This document shows positions 23,234 through 34,562 of a DNA stretch of 64,000 bases, one piece after another. Below the pieces are notes generated by a model, which saw only the letters and a list, made by a program, of their open reading frames with translations, was not told the DNA's origin and ran no database searches. Source of the DNA: Thermophilibacter provencensis (GTDB lineage: Bacteria; Actinomycetota; Coriobacteriia; Coriobacteriales; Atopobiaceae); NCBI RefSeq assembly GCF_900128445.1, contig NZ_LT671417.1, positions 186,001-250,000 on the forward strand. Reading direction: 5' to 3'. Positions within the stretch are counted from its first letter, which is position 1. The number at the start of each line of letters is the position of its first letter. The position numbers and the translations under genes were made by a program.

Positions 23234-24112
23234 ATGGAAACCACCTTGAAGAAGGCCGACTGCCGGGAGTGCTACGCCAAGCAGATGCACGAGCTCGCCG
23301 CGCTCTGCCAGCTTGACGATGCGACGCTCGGGCAGATGCTTGCCATCAAGGACGAAGTCATCGCAGGCATGGGCGGCGAGCGCATCCGTCCGGACCGCAT
23401 GGGCGAGCTTCTCTCCCGCGTGGCACCGCTCCTGGGGACCGACGACCCCTATCGTGACATCAAGCGCGCGTACAATCAGCTGCTGCTAGACCGCGAGAAG
23501 GACTGCGCCGACCGAATCCTGACCGCGGACGAGCCCTTCCAGCTTGCCCTGCGCTATGCGGTAGCTGGGAACCTCGTTGACTTTGGCGGGAAGAACTCCT
23601 TCACGCGCGAGGATGTGACGGCGCTGATCGACCGGGCCCCCGAGATTGCGTTTGCGATTGACGACTCCGGGGTTCTTCTCGACGCGGTACGCTCTGCCCG
23701 CTCCATCATGTATCTCGCCGACAACTGCGGCGAGATCGTCCTGGACAAGCTCTTGATCGAACAGATCCTGCGTGAGAACCCCACCGTCCAGGTGACCTAT
23801 GGCGTGCGCGGGGGACCCGTCATCAACGACGTCACGCTCGATGACGCCGAGCAGGTGGGCATGGCGAACGTCGCCCGTGTGCTCTCCAGCGGCGTGGCAA
23901 CCCCCACCACCGTGCTCTCGGCCAGCACCGATGAGTTTAGGAGCGCGTTCTTTGACGCTGACCTTGTCATCAGCAAGGGCATGGGCAACTTTGAGGTGCT
24001 TGTCGACGGCTGTGGGCGCAAGGACGTCTACTTCCTCCTCATGACCAAGTGCCCCCTCGTAGCGGACCTCATGGACACCCCGCTCATGTCCTTCGTCTGC
24101 AAGCGGGGGTAG
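23234..24112 (+). CDS. DUF89 / ARMT1-like metal-dependent phosphatase
   Basis: A 292-residue protein of the damage-control phosphatase family (DUF89, subfamily I), which removes phosphate from harmful phosphorylated metabolites. The core motifs are SIMYLADNCGEIVLDKLLIE, GVRGGPVINDVTLDDA (Asn and Asp bind the metal), and ADLVISKGMGNFEVL, then FLLMTKCPLVA. Cysteines in CRECYAKQ at the N-terminus are typical of the prokaryotic branch. The ATG at 23234 follows GCAGGAGG. It is divergent from the XRE regulator and convergent with groEL. The in vivo substrate is unknown. Confidence 0.85.
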   Translation: METTLKKADCRECYAKQMHELAALCQLDDATLGQMLAIKDEVIAGMGGERIRPDRMGELLSRVAPLLGTDDPYRDIKRAYNQLLLDREKDCADRILTADEPFQLALRYAVAGNLVDFGGKNSFTREDVTALIDRAPEIAFAIDDSGVLLDAVRSARSIMYLADNCGEIVLDKLLIEQILRENPTVQVTYGVRGGPVINDVTLDDAEQVGMANVARVLSSGVATPTTVLSASTDEFRSAFFDADLVISKGMGNFEVLVDGCGRKDVYFLLMTKCPLVADLMDTPLMSFVCKRG

Positions 24113-24212
24113 TACCGCTCTTTGCGCCACGGGGCGAGCTTCTTCAAGCCCCATTGCCGTATCCAGCAAGTCCTCAGAGGGTCGAGGCCCTTTGCGACCT
24201 CAACACGAGAAG

Positions 24213-24280
24213 GGTCGCCCCGGATGTTCCGGAGAGAAGTTTCGCGCAGCGCACTTCTCGAAGGAACATCCGGGGCGACC
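24213..24280. terminator. Long hairpin between convergent DUF89 and groEL
   Basis: An 18-bp perfect stem, GGTCGCCCCGGATGTTCC (24213-24230) with its complement at 24263-24280, and an inner GAGAAGT/ACTTCTC pairing in the loop. No T-run on either side. Position between two convergent stops fits a bidirectional terminator. Confidence 0.7.
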
Positions 24281-24306
24281 CGGACCGAGCGTGTTAGGCC
24301 GTGAGC

Positions 24307-25992
<1,686 letters not shown>

Positions 25993-25997
25993 GGTTT

Positions 25998-26288
25998 CTA
26001 GTCCTCGATGACGGCGTAGATGTCGTCGGCGCGCAGGAGCAGGAAGTCCTCGCCGTCGATCTTCACCTCGTTGCCGCCGAACTTGCCGTAGTAGACCTCG
26101 TCGCCAACCTTAACGTCGATGGCGATGCGCTCGCCCTTGTCGTTCATCTTGCCAGCGCCCACGGCGACGACCTGGCCGCGCTGCGGCTTCTCCTGCGCGC
26201 CGCTGGAGATGTAGAGACCGGTAGAGGTCTTCTCCTCCTTGGGGGCGGGCTTCACGAGAACGCGATCACCAAGCGGCTTCAGAGTCAT
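25998..26288 (-). CDS. groS: Co-chaperonin GroES
   Basis: A 96-residue 10-kDa cap of the GroEL cage. Seen are the N-terminal [14 protein letters not shown], the mobile loop [18 protein letters not shown] that contacts GroEL, the roof [19 protein letters not shown] and the C-terminal [16 protein letters not shown]. The start at 26288 has AAGGAGG just upstream. First gene of the groES-groEL operon. A minus-strand TATTAT at 26373-26378 may be its -10 box, about 85 bp upstream. Neither a CIRCE nor a HAIR inverted repeat was seen, so heat-shock control by HrcA or HspR is not supported by this sequence. Confidence 0.97.
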   Translation of the reverse strand: MTLKPLGDRVLVKPAPKEEKTSTGLYISSGAQEKPQRGQVVAVGAGKMNDKGERIAIDVKVGDEVYYGKFGGNEVKIDGEDFLLLRADDIYAVIED

Positions 26289-26584
26289 AGTAAGGAACCT
26301 CCTTCTTGCGCCCGAACGGGCGTGTTTCTGCGGTGCGGGTGACGTCGTGCACCGCCCTGTCCAACGTTCAGAATAATACCCAGCCGCACGGACTTATACC
26401 ACCTCGCGTAAAAAAATCTTCCAACTCGCACTTAGATTTTCTGAGGCGCAGCGGAGCAGGAGGAACGGGCGCGCCGCTTGCCCGCGCTTTTCGCCGCACG
26501 CGGATAGGAGCGCGGGGGCGGGGTACGTCGCGCGGCATTCAGGGTACGATAAGCTCACCACACCCCGGACGGGAGGGCGGAGCC
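26289..26584. other. Divergent promoter region of groES and the lipoprotein gene
   Basis: About 296 bp without a gene. It is AT-richer near 26370-26430, where the groES promoter probably lies. No conserved heat-shock operator or other repeat was recognised. Confidence 0.5.
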
Positions 26585-27754
26585 ATGAGGACTCGCGTCG
26601 TGAAAGCCCTGAGAGAGCTCGTCTTCTGCGTGCTCGCCCTGCCCCTCGCGGCCACCCTGGCGGCATGCGCTCCCCAGGCCTGGGAGCCGCCTCCCGGCAC
26701 CATGCAGAGCGGGTGGCGGGGCTCCTCCATGATTGGCATCAACATGCTCGTGTCCGGCTACACGTGGGACGGCGGCGCCTCCGACGCCGCGGCGCCCATG
26801 GATGTGGGTGAGGGCGTCCCGCACTTCGAGGTCGAGGGGGCCGAGACGGTGCGCGTGTACTTCTCGCAGGCCGCGACGGACGTGGACGTCGCGCGCTACT
26901 CGGCCGATGCCGAGGAGGGCGAGCCCGTGGCCGTGTCCGGAATCACCAGCGACGGCGTCACCCTCGAGGTCGAGCCCGGCTGGCGCTACGCCGTCTCCGC
27001 CCAGTTCGAGGACGGGAGCGCGGACTACCTCATCGACGTTGTGTCTGACGGGTCCGCACAGGAGGAGTTCACGAGCACGGCGATGGTCGTCCTCCTGGGC
27101 AACGGAGAGCCGCTCTTCATAGACCGGGAGACCGAGTCGCCCTACTACCCCACCCTACCGGATGACGCTCCCGAGCTCGCGACGGGCAACATTGTGCGCG
27201 TGACCGGCAACGGCATCATGCTCGAGAGCTACCCCGCGCAGTATCCCGGCATCACCAAGGTGGAGGTCCTCGAGGAAGGCGCGCCCGAGGACGCCGAGAA
27301 GTACGCCGAGCTCGCGGCGCAGCTCTGGCAGCCCAAGGACCCGGCTGAGCCGGCGCTCGCCACCCTCGAGTACCGCACCGAGGAGGCCTCCGTCTCGCTG
27401 TTTCCGCTCGCCAACGCCTGGACGTGGTCCTACGAGCAGAACGGCGATACGGTGACGGCCTCCAACGACGCGCCCGCCGCCAACCAGATCGACGCGACCG
27501 ACCTCCCCGAGGTCGCCGCCGGAGAGACCGTCGAGGTCACCATGACCTTCGACCTTCCGCCGGTCGAGTCGGACGACTCCCGCTGGCCCGAGGTGGCGCG
27601 CTACCCCGAGAACGACCTCGAGACGGGCGCCGAGGCGGTGGACGTCACGCTCTCTGGCGGAGCGCTCGAGTTCGCCGTTGAGCCCGGATGGCGCTATCGG
27701 GTCGACGTCGCGTTCGACGCCGGGCAGGTCAGCTACGTCTTCACCGTGAGGTGA
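26585..27754 (+). CDS. Lipoprotein of unknown function
   Basis: A 389-residue predicted lipoprotein. Residues 1-23 form a signal peptide with a basic start (MRTRVVKALRELVF), a hydrophobic core and a lipobox LAAC, so the mature protein is anchored outside the membrane by Cys23 or so. It has two beta-rich halves that end in related motifs: EVEPGWRYAVSAQFEDG near the middle and AVEPGWRYRVDVAFDAGQVSYVFTVR at the C-terminus. The same closing motif ends the next (broken) gene, so the two are relatives. The ATG at 26585 was chosen for the signal peptide and GGGAGGGCGG upstream; the frame is open to 26306. No known enzyme motif was seen. Confidence 0.75.
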   Translation: MRTRVVKALRELVFCVLALPLAATLAACAPQAWEPPPGTMQSGWRGSSMIGINMLVSGYTWDGGASDAAAPMDVGEGVPHFEVEGAETVRVYFSQAATDVDVARYSADAEEGEPVAVSGITSDGVTLEVEPGWRYAVSAQFEDGSADYLIDVVSDGSAQEEFTSTAMVVLLGNGEPLFIDRETESPYYPTLPDDAPELATGNIVRVTGNGIMLESYPAQYPGITKVEVLEEGAPEDAEKYAELAAQLWQPKDPAEPALATLEYRTEEASVSLFPLANAWTWSYEQNGDTVTASNDAPAANQIDATDLPEVAAGETVEVTMTFDLPPVESDDSRWPEVARYPENDLETGAEAVDVTLSGGALEFAVEPGWRYRVDVAFDAGQVSYVFTVR

Positions 27755-27763
27755 CACGAGGGC

Positions 27764-27790
27764 GTGCAAAGGGGACAGGCACTTTTGCAC
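27764..27790. repeat. 3'-end palindrome after the lipoprotein
   Basis: Arms GTGCAAAG and CTTTTGCAC around GGGACAGGCA; it begins 9 nt after the stop codon at 27754. Confidence 0.85.
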
Positions 27791-27831
27791 GGCTTCCCCC
27801 TTAGCTCGTATTGGCGGAATGGGGTACGGAC

Positions 27832-28409
27832 ATGAAGCCCAGGGCATCTTGCGGCATCGCGATCGCCGCGATTCTGGCCATCGTCGTTGTCACCTTCGCA
27901 TCCTGCGTGACGCTCCCGCATGACGGAGAGCGCGGCCCCATGCCGACGTCCCCGGGGCGCGGGCCCTGGCATCCGGAGAGGACGGCGCCGTCGCGCTCAC
28001 CCTGGACAACTACACCTGGAGCTTCATGAACGGCAGCGAGAGGCGCATCGAGGAGCTCCGCCAGATAGACCCCCAGGAATGGCGCGTCGACGATCTGGCC
28101 CAGGTGTCGGTGGCCGAGGAGGCATCCATCACCGTGCTCTTTGACGAGAGGCCGCTCTGGGCATGCGCGCGGAGCTGGGACGAGGAGGAGCTCGCCGCCG
28201 GCTCGATAGCGGACTCACCCCTTTTCTGGCGGCTCCGCACGCTGCTTGACGCGGCGGGCTCGGTGGGCGACGAGGTCCCCTCGAGCTTCGAGGACGGCGT
28301 CCTCACGTTTGATGTCGAGCCCGGGCGCCGCTATGCGATCAGCACGACCTACGAGCAGGGCTTCTCAGGAAACGACCGCATCGAGTACGTCTTCACCGTG
28401 CAAAAGTGA
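27832..28409 (+). pseudogene. Second lipoprotein of the same family, frameshifted
   Basis: From ATG 27832 a lipoprotein signal peptide is read: MKPRASCGIAIAAILAIVVV to a lipobox FASC. After about 35 residues the frame turns to nonsense, while a second frame from about 27940 gives clear protein: LASGEDGAVALTLDNYTWSF, then FDERPLWACARSW and the family end FDVEPGRRYAISTTYEQG and IEYVFTVQK. One shift near 27925-27960 joins the two. Length is about 190 residues, half of the upstream relative. The gene ends inside a palindromic repeat, which supplies its last two codons and stop. It is a recent pseudogene or a sequencing error in a GC-rich run. Confidence 0.7.
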
Positions 28410-28424
28410 CTGCCCCCTTTGCAC
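28398..28424. repeat. 3'-end palindrome between convergent lipoprotein relic and nadE
   Basis: Arms GTGCAAAAG and CCTTTGCAC around TGACTGCCC. It contains the stop codon of the gene on the left and ends 1 nt before the nadE stop. Confidence 0.85.
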
Positions 28425-28425
28425 G

Positions 28426-30366
28426 CTACAGCGCCTCGAGCTCGGCGAGCCAGAGCGTCGCGCAGGCGTCCGACGGCATGCGCAGGTCGCCGCGCGGGCT
28501 CACGGCCGCCGAGCCCACCTTGGGGCCGTCGGGCAGGCAGCTGCGCTTGAACTGCTGGGCGAAGTAGCGGCGATAGAAGACCTTGAGCCAGGAGAGGATC
28601 GTCTCGTCGTCGTACTTCTCACCCAGGGCGTAGCGGGCGAGGCGGTAGACCTTGGCCGGGTTGGTGCCGCGCCGAAGGACCTCGTAGAGGAAGAAGTCGT
28701 GCAGCTCGTAGGGGCCCACGAGGTCCTCGGTCCTCTGCGCGATCGTGCCGTCTCCGGTGGCGGGCAGGAGCTCCGGCGAGACGGGCGTGTCCAGCACGTC
28801 GAGAAGGACGCGCGCCTCGTCCGCGTCCCCGCAGGTGTCGGCCACGTAGCGCACCAGATGGCGCACGAGCGTCTTGGGCACGCCGGCGTTCACCGCGTAC
28901 ATGGACATGTGGTCGCCGTTGTAGGTGGCCCAGCCGAGCGCCAGCTCTGAGAGGTCGCCCGTGCCGATGACGAGGCCGCCCTCCTGGTTGGCCACGTCCA
29001 TGAGAATCTGCGTGCGCTCGCGCGCCTGGGAGTTCTCGTAGGTGACGTCGTGGACAGACTCGTCGTGCCCGATGTCCGCGAAGTGCTGGCGCACCGCGGC
29101 GGCGATGCCGACCTCGCGAAGCTCGGCTCGTACGGTGCGGGCGAGCTCGCAGGCGTTGTTGTAGGTGCGATCCGTGGTGCCGAAGCCCGGCATGGTCACC
29201 GCGATGATGCCGTCGCGCGGAAGCCCCAGCAGGTCGAAGGCGCGCACGGCCACGAGCAGGGCGAGCGTGGAGTCCAAGCCGCCCGAGAGACCAATCACCG
29301 CGCGGCGCGAGCGCGTGTGCGCGAGGCGCTTAGCGAGACCGTGCGCCTGGATGGAGAAGACGTCCTCGCAGCGCTCCGCACGGCGGGCGGCGTCGGTGGG
29401 CACGAAGGGGTGCGGGTCTACGTAGCGGGTGAGCGCGGTCTCGCGCGTGGCCGCGTCCGCGCCCAGCGAGAACGACGCGACCGCATAGCCCGCGGCCTCG
29501 GGCGAGGATGCGCACTCGAAGGTGGACATGCGCGTTCGCTCGGCCGCGAGGAAGCGGACGTCAATCTCGGAGACGGCGCGACCGTCGCCGAAGGGACTGC
29601 CCTCCGCGAGCAGGCGGCCGTTCTCGGCCACCAGATCGTGCCCGGAGAAGACGAGGTCCTGCGTGGACTCGCCGGTGCCGGCGCTCGCGTAGACGTAGCC
29701 GCAGACGAGGCGGGCGCTCTGGCCGGACACGAGGCTGCGGCGATAGTCCGCCTTGCCCACGATGGCGTTGGACGCGCTGAGGTTGCAGATCAGCGTGGCT
29801 CCGGCCTGCGCGTGGGCCGTGGAGGGCGGCGCGGGAACCCAGAGGTCCTCGCAGATCTCTGCCGCCACCACGAGCTCGGGGAGCTCCTCGCAGGTAAAGA
29901 GCAGGTTCGTGCCAAAGAGGGTGTCCCGGTTGCCGGCAAACAGGACGAGCGTGACCTCGGCGGGGCCGGGAACGAAGTGGCGCCCCTCGTAGAACTCGTT
30001 GTAGGTGGGGATGTGCGTCTTGGGCACAAGGCCGAGGACCTCGCCGCGAGAGACCGCGGCGGCGCAGTTGTAGAGCTTGCCGCCGGCGCGCACGGGCACG
30101 CCCACGAGGATGAGGGCGGGAAGGTCGGCGGTGCGGGCGGCAAACTCGGCGAGGCCCGCCTCGGCGGCGCGGACGAGCGACTCCTGCCAGAAGAGGTCCT
30201 CGCAGGTGTAGCCCGTAATCGCGAGCTCGGGCAGCACGATGACGGCCGCGCCGTCCTTCTCGGCAGCCTGGCGCGCGGCGGCCACGCAGGCCTCCACGTT
30301 GAAGGAGACGTCCGCGACGCGCACCTCCGGCGTCACCGCCGCGACCTTGACGAATCCGTCCCTCAT
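28426..30366 (-). CDS. nadE: Glutamine-dependent NAD+ synthetase
   Basis: A 646-residue two-domain enzyme making NAD+ from deamido-NAD+ with glutamine as nitrogen source. The N-terminal nitrilase-type glutaminase (residues about 5-290) has its Glu in [16 protein letters not shown], Lys in [15 protein letters not shown] and Cys in [12 protein letters not shown]. The C-terminal synthetase (from about 340) has the PP-loop [16 protein letters not shown] and [19 protein letters not shown]. The stop is 1 nt from a palindrome shared with a convergent gene. An upstream palindrome separates its start from the RAYT gene. No NAD-biosynthesis partners are near. Confidence 0.95.
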   Translation of the reverse strand: MRDGFVKVAAVTPEVRVADVSFNVEACVAAARQAAEKDGAAVIVLPELAITGYTCEDLFWQESLVRAAEAGLAEFAARTADLPALILVGVPVRAGGKLYNCAAAVSRGEVLGLVPKTHIPTYNEFYEGRHFVPGPAEVTLVLFAGNRDTLFGTNLLFTCEELPELVVAAEICEDLWVPAPPSTAHAQAGATLICNLSASNAIVGKADYRRSLVSGQSARLVCGYVYASAGTGESTQDLVFSGHDLVAENGRLLAEGSPFGDGRAVSEIDVRFLAAERTRMSTFECASSPEAAGYAVASFSLGADAATRETALTRYVDPHPFVPTDAARRAERCEDVFSIQAHGLAKRLAHTRSRRAVIGLSGGLDSTLALLVAVRAFDLLGLPRDGIIAVTMPGFGTTDRTYNNACELARTVRAELREVGIAAAVRQHFADIGHDESVHDVTYENSQARERTQILMDVANQEGGLVIGTGDLSELALGWATYNGDHMSMYAVNAGVPKTLVRHLVRYVADTCGDADEARVLLDVLDTPVSPELLPATGDGTIAQRTEDLVGPYELHDFFLYEVLRRGTNPAKVYRLARYALGEKYDDETILSWLKVFYRRYFAQQFKRSCLPDGPKVGSAAVSPRGDLRMPSDACATLWLAELEAL

Positions 30367-30379
30367 CCCAGCCTCCTCC

Positions 30380-30406
30380 GTGCAAAAGGGACAGTCACTT
30401 TTGCAC
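30380..30406. repeat. RAYT-flanking palindrome, left copy
   Basis: Arms GTGCAAAAG and CTTTTGCAC around GGACAGTCA; ends 1 nt before the transposase stop codon at 30408. Its core runs in the opposite direction to that of 31211-31237, so the transposase gene sits between an inverted pair. Confidence 0.9.
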
Positions 30407-30407
30407 G

Positions 30408-31151
30408 CTACGTCGTTGCTCTCGTGATGGTGCCGCGGCCAATGCCCGTAAGCCTCTCGACCTGCCTCACGGACAGCCCCGCCTCCCGCAACTCACAGAG
30501 TAGCGCATTGCGCCGAGCCTTCTCCTGGCTCTTGAGCTCAGATGCCGTCAGCGGTCCCAAAACCTCGCGCGCAACTTCCCCCGCCATGGAGTCAGCAAGC
30601 CTTGGCCATGCTGGAGGGCGGTAGCGAACGCGCTCGGGAGAGCTGGAGAACCTGACGAACGCCTCGCGGCTGCCGAGCATCTCAAGCAGCAGCCCGGTGT
30701 CGGCATACTCGGGAGCACCGACGTACTCATGGTAGCTGCTCCACGGATAGTCCGCGGCCGCGCAGATGCCAGCTTTCGCAGGGTTGTTGTGGATATAGCG
30801 CATGGCCTCAAGAAGATAGGATTCGCCCTCGACGGGGCTGCTGTAGAACCGTCCCTGGAACACATGCCCGACGTGACCACCTCGCTTGTTGAAGCGGTGG
30901 GCGTAGCGAGTGGCGAGGGAGCGCATTAGCTCGCTTAGGCAATCGCCCGGATCTTCGAGAAGCAGGTGAATGTGATTTGACATGAGGCACCATGCCAGGA
31001 CGCTTGCGCCGTGCTTGCGCACAGCTGCCAGCAACATGTCAAGAAACGCCAAACGGTCGGCATCGTCCTCAAAGAGGTTCTGCCGACCGTTTGCGTAAAG
31101 AACTACGTGGTAAAAGCCAGATTCTGCGACACGTCTCGGTAATCTGGGCAT
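30408..31151 (-). CDS. REP-associated tyrosine transposase (RAYT, Y1_Tnp)
   Basis: A 247-residue single-stranded-DNA transposase of the IS200/IS605-related RAYT class. The N-terminal signature PRRVAESGFYHVVLYANGRQ is followed by the HUH metal motif His60-Ile-His62 in MSNHIHLLLE and the catalytic Tyr119 in MRYIHNNPAKAG, both intact. The C-terminal LREAGLSVRQVERLTG forms a helix-turn-helix as in other long RAYTs. RAYTs are domesticated single-copy genes thought to spread or maintain REP palindromes by nicking them. Here the gene is flanked by two inverted palindromes of the family scattered over the window. ATG 31151 has GGGGAGG upstream. Codon use matches its neighbours, so it is resident, not newly acquired. 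Confidence 0.92.
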   Translation of the reverse strand: MPRLPRRVAESGFYHVVLYANGRQNLFEDDADRLAFLDMLLAAVRKHGASVLAWCLMSNHIHLLLEDPGDCLSELMRSLATRYAHRFNKRGGHVGHVFQGRFYSSPVEGESYLLEAMRYIHNNPAKAGICAAADYPWSSYHEYVGAPEYADTGLLLEMLGSREAFVRFSSSPERVRYRPPAWPRLADSMAGEVAREVLGPLTASELKSQEKARRNALLCELREAGLSVRQVERLTGIGRGTITRATT

Positions 31152-31210
31152 AGCGCCTCCCCTCACCTTGTTGGTGAGAGATGTTATACCCCTTCAAACC
31201 TCCGACAAGC

Positions 31211-31237
31211 GTGCAAAAGTGCCTGTCCCTTTTGCAC
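31211..31237. repeat. RAYT-flanking palindrome, right copy
   Basis: Arms GTGCAAAAG and CTTTTGCAC around TGCCTGTCC. It lies 60 bp upstream of the transposase start and 1 nt after the stop of the ABC ATPase gene (minus strand). Confidence 0.9.
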
Positions 31238-31238
31238 G

Positions 31239-32003
<765 letters not shown>

Positions 32004-32009
32004 GATGTC

Positions 32010-33287
32010 CTACCTCCCCTGGCCCCGGCCGCGACGATGCTTCTTGCCATCCCGCGGGGGCGCAGCACTGACCTCTTCGGTCTTGACGGGCGTGTCAGAC
32101 GTGCTGCCCACGACCTCGGCGCTCACGTTGAAGCGGTGCGCAAAGCGCCCGAGCAGCCACGTGGCCAGCATCGTGAGGATGAGGTAGGCAACCGTGGAGA
32201 TGAGCGCCGTCTGGAACTGCTGATAGTAGATGCCAGCCACGGTCGTAGTTGCAAACATCAGGTCGAAGGTGCCGATGACCGAGAGCACCGACGAGTCCTT
32301 GATGTTGATAACGAGCTCGTTGGAGAGGCCGGGAATCGCGTACTTGATTCCCTGCGGGAAGACGACCTTAGCCATGGCCTGCCACTGAGAGAGACCCAGG
32401 GAGCGCGCCGCCTCGGTCTGGCCCTTGTCGACCGACTCGATGCCACCGCGCAGCACCTCCATCATGTAGGCGGTCGAGTTGAGCGTGATGGTCACGAGGC
32501 CCGCGAGAAACGTCGTCCAGATGCCGTTGATCTGGGTGGTGGTGAGCGCGGTCATGCGCAGGATGCCAAAGACGCCGTAGTAGATGATCATGGCCTGGAC
32601 CATCATCGGCGTGCCGCGGACCACGGTGGAGTAGAGCTTGGCAAATCCCGAGCCAACGACCTTCCAGAAGCGCACGAAGTCGTTGTCCGGCCGGTCGATG
32701 GTCTGGATGCGCGCAAAGACGAGCAGCAGCGCCAGGAAAAACGCGATCACGGTGCCAAAGACCGCCAGCTCGACGGTGGTGACAAGGCCGGTGAAGAACG
32801 TGTCACGCCCCTGGTAGAGGATGTAGCACATGCTCTCGAGCATGGGTTCGGGACGGTGCGGGTCCGCCGAGTTTGCGGCCTGCACGGCAACGTCCCACGC
32901 CGACGCCACGCCCATGACCACACGGTCAACGAAGAGCACAAGCACGATCGCCCAGATCACGTACGAGGCGTAGCGCAACGCGCGACGGAAGGCGGGCCTG
33001 GCAAAGGGCGAGAAGGACGTGTAGTCGCGCCACTTTGCGAGCTTGGTCACGAGCGCGACGGCGCTCACCACGAGCCACGCAACGAGCACGTAGTACATCA
33101 CGAGCTCGACGGTGAACGCGTGGGCGAGGAAGCTCATCGCCGGACGGGGCGAGCTCGAGAGCAGCATGCCCGCGAGCGCCACCGCGCTCGTGCCGAGAAG
33201 GACGTAGCGATGGTCATCAAAGAAGAACGAGGCGACGCGACCACGCGTCCTTCTCGCCGTCTGCTCGCCGGAGGGAGCGGAGCTCAT
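32010..33287 (-). CDS. Amino acid ABC transporter permease with N-terminal membrane extension
   Basis: A 425-residue permease; the HisM/GlnP core needs only about 220. The C-terminal half (from about residue 175) has the inner-membrane permease domain: VTTVELAVFGTVIAFFLALLLVFAR, GTPMMVQAMIIYYGVFG and the EAA loop EAARSLGLSQWQAMAKVVFPQGIKYAIPGLSNE. The first 170 residues hold three extra hydrophobic segments (about 30-50, 62-85 and 108-130) of unknown role. A Lys/Arg-rich tail (PRDGKKHRRGRG) ends the protein. The ATG at 33287 has AAGGAG upstream and was preferred over a start at 33332. Located between the binding-protein and ATPase genes. Confidence 0.9.
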   Translation of the reverse strand: MSSAPSGEQTARRTRGRVASFFFDDHRYVLLGTSAVALAGMLLSSSPRPAMSFLAHAFTVELVMYYVLVAWLVVSAVALVTKLAKWRDYTSFSPFARPAFRRALRYASYVIWAIVLVLFVDRVVMGVASAWDVAVQAANSADPHRPEPMLESMCYILYQGRDTFFTGLVTTVELAVFGTVIAFFLALLLVFARIQTIDRPDNDFVRFWKVVGSGFAKLYSTVVRGTPMMVQAMIIYYGVFGILRMTALTTTQINGIWTTFLAGLVTITLNSTAYMMEVLRGGIESVDKGQTEAARSLGLSQWQAMAKVVFPQGIKYAIPGLSNELVINIKDSSVLSVIGTFDLMFATTTVAGIYYQQFQTALISTVAYLILTMLATWLLGRFAHRFNVSAEVVGSTSDTPVKTEEVSAAPPRDGKKHRRGRGQGR

Positions 33288-33361
33288 CTTGTATCTCCTT
33301 CGTATTTCATGCGTGCGGGCGCGCGCCCTCATCTGCGGCGCGCGCCCCTATCTTACGCGAT

Positions 33362-33388
33362 GTGCAAAAGTGACTGTCCCTTTTGCAC
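33362..33388. repeat. 3'-end palindrome between permease and binding-protein genes
   Basis: Arms GTGCAAAAG and CTTTTGCAC around TGACTGTCC. It is 1 nt past the binding-protein stop (33390) and inside the transporter operon, where a stable hairpin could raise the level of the binding-protein mRNA segment. Confidence 0.9.
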
Positions 33389-33389
33389 G

Positions 33390-34322
33390 CTACGCCGGCT
33401 GGCGATCCATGCAGTCGTTCCACATCTGCTGGCGCTCGTCCTCGGGGATGGCGTTGATGACCTCGTTGATCTGCTCGAGGACAGTCTCCTGGCCCTTGGC
33501 GATGGCCGCGTTGTCCGGCATGACGGAGCCCTCGAACTTGTCCTCCATCTCAAGCTCCACGAAGTTGGGGTAGGTCTCGAGCAGCTTGGGCACCGAGAGC
33601 ATGGAGTAGGTGATGACGTCGCTCGTGCCGGAGGCGAGGCTCTCCACGACGATGGGCACGGTCTCGCCCGGCGTCATGTGGTTGATGTCGGGGATCTGGT
33701 CGATGACCGTGTCGTACATGGTGGCCGCCTGCCCCATGACCGACGCGCCCGCGAGGTCGGCGAAGGTCGTGGCGCCAGCGTAGGGAGAGTCCTGCGCGGT
33801 GATCATGACGATGTCGTCGTCGATGTAGGAGTCGGAGAAGTCGGCAGACTGCGCGCGGTCCGGGTCCACGGACATGCCGGCGCAGACGATGTCGATCTGG
33901 CCGTTGTTGAGCGCGTCGATGAGGCCGGCGAAGTCGAGCTTCACGGCCACGGGCTCCATGCCCAGGGCCTCGGCGATGCGCTTGGCGACCTGCACGTCGT
34001 AGCCGTCGGCGTAGGCGCCGGAGACGTTCTCGATGGGGATGGTGAACTCGGACTCCTCGGAGACCTGCCAGTTGTACGGGGCGTAGGCGGCCTCCATGCC
34101 AACGCGGAGGGTCTCGCCGTCGCCGAGCGTGGCGGCCTCGGTGGTGTCCGCGGCGTCGTCGGCCGGCTCGTCGGTGGTGTCCGTGGTGGAGTCCTGCGCG
34201 GCGGGGCCGCAGCCGGAAAGGACCATCACGCCTCCCATGCCCGCCACGAGGCTCGACAGCTTGAGAAAGTCGCGGCGAGAGACTCTTTCAGATACGTACA
34301 CGTGCGTGGGGGTGGCCTTCAT
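33390..34322 (-). CDS. Amino acid ABC transporter substrate-binding lipoprotein
   Basis: A 310-residue extracellular solute-binding protein of family 3. The N-terminus has a Tat-type motif SRRDFLKLSSLVAG followed by a lipobox LSGC, so it is probably exported folded by Tat and lipid-anchored. An acidic Thr/Asp linker (TTDTTDEPADDAADTTE) precedes the binding domain, which has GMEAAYAPYNWQVSE, GYDVQVAKRIAEALG, DIVCAGMSVDPDRAQSADFS and DNAAIAKGQETVLEQIN. The ATG at 34322 has GAAAGGAACC upstream; the frame is open further, but without signal features. First gene of the transporter operon, divergent from L-cysteine desulfidase. Confidence 0.93.
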   Translation of the reverse strand: MKATPTHVYVSERVSRRDFLKLSSLVAGMGGVMVLSGCGPAAQDSTTDTTDEPADDAADTTEAATLGDGETLRVGMEAAYAPYNWQVSEESEFTIPIENVSGAYADGYDVQVAKRIAEALGMEPVAVKLDFAGLIDALNNGQIDIVCAGMSVDPDRAQSADFSDSYIDDDIVMITAQDSPYAGATTFADLAGASVMGQAATMYDTVIDQIPDINHMTPGETVPIVVESLASGTSDVITYSMLSVPKLLETYPNFVELEMEDKFEGSVMPDNAAIAKGQETVLEQINEVINAIPEDERQQMWNDCMDRQPA

Positions 34323-34512
34323 GGTGGTTCCTTTCCCTTTTGTGTGAAATCCCCTTCCGCGCGACGCAACCGGAGGGGACCCATTCCCCTCCCCCTTGCA
34401 AGCGGGCGCACCCGATGCGAGAAAGTTACGCGCACGGCATGGGAGGATAGCGCGCCGGCGACCGTCGAGCGAGCTGATAGTATGCTGAGAAACACCGTCG
34501 TAACGGGTGGGC

Positions 34513-34539
34513 GTGCAAAAGTGCCTGTCCCCTTTGCAC
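34513..34539. repeat. Palindrome upstream of cysteine desulfidase
   Basis: Arms GTGCAAAAG and CCTTTGCAC around TGCCTGTCC, followed by an extra TCCTTTGCAC half-copy. It is one of the few members that lies at a 5' end (24 bp before the cyuA start) instead of a 3' end. Confidence 0.85.
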
Positions 34540-34562
34540 GTCCTTTGCACGGAAGGAGTGCC

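Noticed and set aside
26289-26584. CIRCE or HAIR heat-shock operator upstream of groES
   Set aside because: No TTAGCACTC or CTTGAGT inverted repeat could be found in the interval.
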